In this document: positions 4,115-5,531 of the stretch, one piece after another
Layout: each line of letters opens with the position of its first letter
How positions within the stretch are numbered: position 1 is the first letter of the stretch
Source of the DNA: Chloroflexota bacterium
Lineage (GTDB): Bacteria; Chloroflexota; Dehalococcoidia; Lucifugimonadales; Lucifugimonadaceae
Direction: 5' to 3'
Length of the DNA stretch: 5,531 bases
Assembly (NCBI GenBank): GCA_016210435.1
Contig: JACQUF010000481.1
Location: 1 to 5,531, forward strand
The notes under the pieces: model-generated
The model's database searches: none
What the model saw: only the letters and a program-made list of their open reading frames with translations
What the model was told of the DNA's origin: nothing
Position numbers and translations under genes: made by a program

Positions 4115-4987
4115 TTGCATCCGTTCAGGTACGTCGCCGCCAAGAGCGTCGGCGAAGTGACAAAGGTGCTCGCCCAGCACGGGGACAGGGCCCGCTGCCT
4201 CGCAGGTGGCACCGACCTGCTTGCCCAGGCACGTGCGGGCCGGTTCGATCTCGACGTCGTTGTCGATGTCAAGACCGTGCCGGAAGCGAACGTTCTCGAG
4301 TTGAACGGGCAGTTGCGGATCGGAGCCGCGGTCCCCTGCTACAGGGTGTATGAGAATTCCCGGATCGCAAAGGCATATCCAGGGATCATCGATGGCGTGT
4401 CGATCATCGGCGGCATCCAGATCCAATCGCGGGCTGGCATGGGCGGCAACCTGTGCAATGCCTCGCCGAGCGCGGACACGATCCCGGGCATGATCGTGCA
4501 CAGCGGACAGGCCGTCATCGCGGGCTTGAAGGGCACGAGGACGATCCCTGTCGAGCAGTTCTGCGTGGCCCCTGGCCGCACCTCGATGCAGAAGGGCGAA
4601 TTCCTCCTGGAGATCAGGTTCCCGAAGACACCGCAGTCCTTCGGCGCCGCGTACGAGCGCTTCACACCCCGCAACGAAATGGATATTGCGATCGCAGGCG
4701 TGGCCAGTTCGCTCTCCCTCGATCCCAGGTCGAACAAGATCAAGACGGCCCGGATCGCCCTCGCCGCAGTCGGTCCCACCCCGATCCTCGCCACGAAGGC
4801 GGCAGAATTCCTCGCCGGGCAGCAGGCCACCGCGTCGAACTTCGCGGCTGCCGCCGCGCTGGCCCGTGAAGAAGCCAAGCCGATCACCGACATGCGCGGC
4901 ACCGTGGAACAGCGAAAACACCTCGTCGGCGTGCTCACGCGCCGGACGTTGGAAAAGGCGCTCGAGCGCGCCAAGGAGGCCAGGTAA
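4115..4987 (+). CDS. FAD-binding subunit M of a xanthine dehydrogenase/CO dehydrogenase-family molybdenum hydroxylase
   Basis: A 290-residue CoxM-type flavoprotein, the normal length. It takes electrons from the [2Fe-2S] subunit and passes them to an acceptor, within a cytoplasmic three-subunit enzyme that hydroxylates aromatic heterocycles, aldehydes, thioester aromatics or CO. Residues 4-170 are the FAD_binding_5 domain: HPFRYVAAKS opens it, AGGTDLL at 30-36 and MGGNLCNASPSADT at 109-122 contact FAD. Residues about 176-285 are the CO-dehydrogenase flavoprotein C-terminal domain, with RFTPRNEMDIAIAGVA and a closing HLVGVLTRRTLEKAL helix. The threonine of the usual TIGG motif is Gly108. There is no cysteine insertion of the 4-hydroxybenzoyl-CoA reductase kind, so no extra [4Fe-4S] cluster is expected. 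The TTG start has a strong ribosome site. The next gene starts two bases after the stop, with its ribosome site inside this gene, so the two are co-translated. Substrate cannot be assigned without the large subunit. Confidence 0.93.
   Translation: MHPFRYVAAKSVGEVTKVLAQHGDRARCLAGGTDLLAQARAGRFDLDVVVDVKTVPEANVLELNGQLRIGAAVPCYRVYENSRIAKAYPGIIDGVSIIGGIQIQSRAGMGGNLCNASPSADTIPGMIVHSGQAVIAGLKGTRTIPVEQFCVAPGRTSMQKGEFLLEIRFPKTPQSFGAAYERFTPRNEMDIAIAGVASSLSLDPRSNKIKTARIALAAVGPTPILATKAAEFLAGQQATASNFAAAAALAREEAKPITDMRGTVEQRKHLVGVLTRRTLEKALERAKEAR
4973..4979 (+). promoter_or_regulatory. Ribosome binding site for the [2Fe-2S] subunit, inside the end of the FAD subunit gene
   Basis: AAGGAGG lies ten bases before the TTG at 4990 and overlaps the last codons of the FAD subunit. 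It decides the start, because no ATG or GTG is available in frame before the conserved region. Confidence 0.75.
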
Positions 4988-4989
4988 CT

Positions 4990-5531
4990 TTGGTTCAGAA
5001 GGTTGAAAAGGTCCACGTTCGCACGACGCTGAACGGGGAGCTGACGGAATTTCTCGTCTATCCGTACCAGAGCCTGCTCGAGACGCTGAGGGACGTCGTC
5101 GGCCTGACCGGCACCAAGGAAGGGTGCAACGACGGCAACTGCGGCGCCTGCACGGTAATCATGGACGGCCGGATCGTGGATTCGTGCCTGGCGTTGGGGG
5201 TCGAGGCAGAAGGCAAAGAGCTGACCACGATCGAGGGCCTTGCTACCCCCCGGGGACTGCACCCTCTTCAGCAGTCTTTCCTGGAAGAGGCAGCACTGCA
5301 GTGCGGTATCTGCACACCCGGGTTCATTGTCGCGGCGAAGGCCCTGCTGGACCGTGAGCCCACACCTGACGAGCACCGGATTCGCCACTGGCTGGCGGGA
5401 AACCTCTGCCGGTGCACCGGTTATGACAAAATCGTGAGGGCGGTCGAGAAGGTCGCGGACCAGAACGCAGCCAGCGGTAAAAACCGGAAGGCTGCCGCGT
5501 CGGCCGCGAAGCCAGCGGCGCGAAAGCAGAC
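4990..5531 (+). CDS. [2Fe-2S] subunit S of the molybdenum hydroxylase (CoxS-type), 3' end cut by the window
   Basis: The frame is open from a TTG at 4990 to the edge, 180 complete codons. The protein carries two [2Fe-2S] clusters that relay electrons from the molybdenum site to FAD. The N-terminal plant-ferredoxin-like domain has Cys46, Cys51, Cys54 and Cys66 (GCNDGNCGACT). The C-terminal helical domain has Cys105 and Cys108 (QCGICTPG) and Cys140 and Cys142 (NLCRCTGY). Gln104, next to the first of these, is the residue that in relatives contacts the molybdopterin cofactor. All eight ligands are present. The conserved part ends near residue 156, where CoxS proteins usually stop, but the frame continues with a Lys/Ala/Pro-rich stretch (KNRKAAASAAKPAARKQ) with no stop before the edge. 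This could be a basic tail or a linker into a fused domain. It starts two bases after the FAD subunit. The large subunit is expected next, outside the window. Confidence 0.95.
   Translation, partial: MVQKVEKVHVRTTLNGELTEFLVYPYQSLLETLRDVVGLTGTKEGCNDGNCGACTVIMDGRIVDSCLALGVEAEGKELTTIEGLATPRGLHPLQQSFLEEAALQCGICTPGFIVAAKALLDREPTPDEHRIRHWLAGNLCRCTGYDKIVRAVEKVADQNAASGKNRKAAASAAKPAARKQ

Noticed and set aside
4079..5388. Long minus-strand open frames under the molybdenum hydroxylase genes
   Set aside because: Both are antisense to clear FAD and [2Fe-2S] subunits with intact motifs; no independent evidence of coding.

Overview
The window is GC-rich, bacterial-type DNA. Its genes are closely packed, have strong GC bias at third codon positions, and include GTG and TTG starts behind strong Shine-Dalgarno sequences. 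The families present (Lrp/AsnC regulator, A-type Fe-S carrier, EamA permease, COG1228-type amidohydrolase, molybdenum hydroxylase subunits) are common in free-living soil, sediment or aquatic bacteria. The high GC, a proteobacterial-looking dispersed palindrome and a heptad-repeat spacer suit an aerobic or facultative heterotroph, but the sequence alone does not settle the phylum. No phage, transposon, CRISPR, rRNA or tRNA signal is visible.

Layout. 90-709 (minus): an Lrp/AsnC-family regulator followed by a possible 59-residue membrane peptide whose ATG overlaps the regulator's stop codon. 710-1013: a divergent intergenic region. 1014-1418 (plus): an IscA/ErpA/ISCA2-like Fe-S carrier in which the first conserved cysteine is replaced and the C-terminal cysteine motif is doubled. 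1472-1496: a strong hairpin. 1521-2426 (plus): a ten-helix EamA/DMT permease. 2427-2498: a convergent gap with a dispersed-type palindrome. 2499-3758 (minus): a metal-dependent amidohydrolase starting at GTG. 3759-4114: a divergent spacer full of degenerate heptad repeats and hairpins, with a possible promoter for the plus strand. 4115-4987 (plus): the FAD subunit of a xanthine dehydrogenase/CO dehydrogenase-family molybdenum hydroxylase, starting at TTG. 4990 to the right edge (plus): its [2Fe-2S] subunit, also starting at TTG and running off the window with a Lys/Ala-rich tail.

How the genes may work together. The last two genes follow the M-S order of cox-type operons, so the molybdopterin-binding large subunit is expected just beyond the right edge. 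Electrons would pass from the molybdenum site through two [2Fe-2S] clusters to FAD. The divergent amidohydrolase could act on the same substrate or product, for example by opening a hydroxylated ring or cleaving an amide; this is inference from position only. The Lrp regulator may control itself and the divergent Fe-S carrier gene. I see no clearly new multi-gene system. The most unusual items are the cysteine-altered Fe-S carrier, the heptad-repeat spacer, the stop-start-coupled small ORF and the basic tail on the Fe-S subunit.
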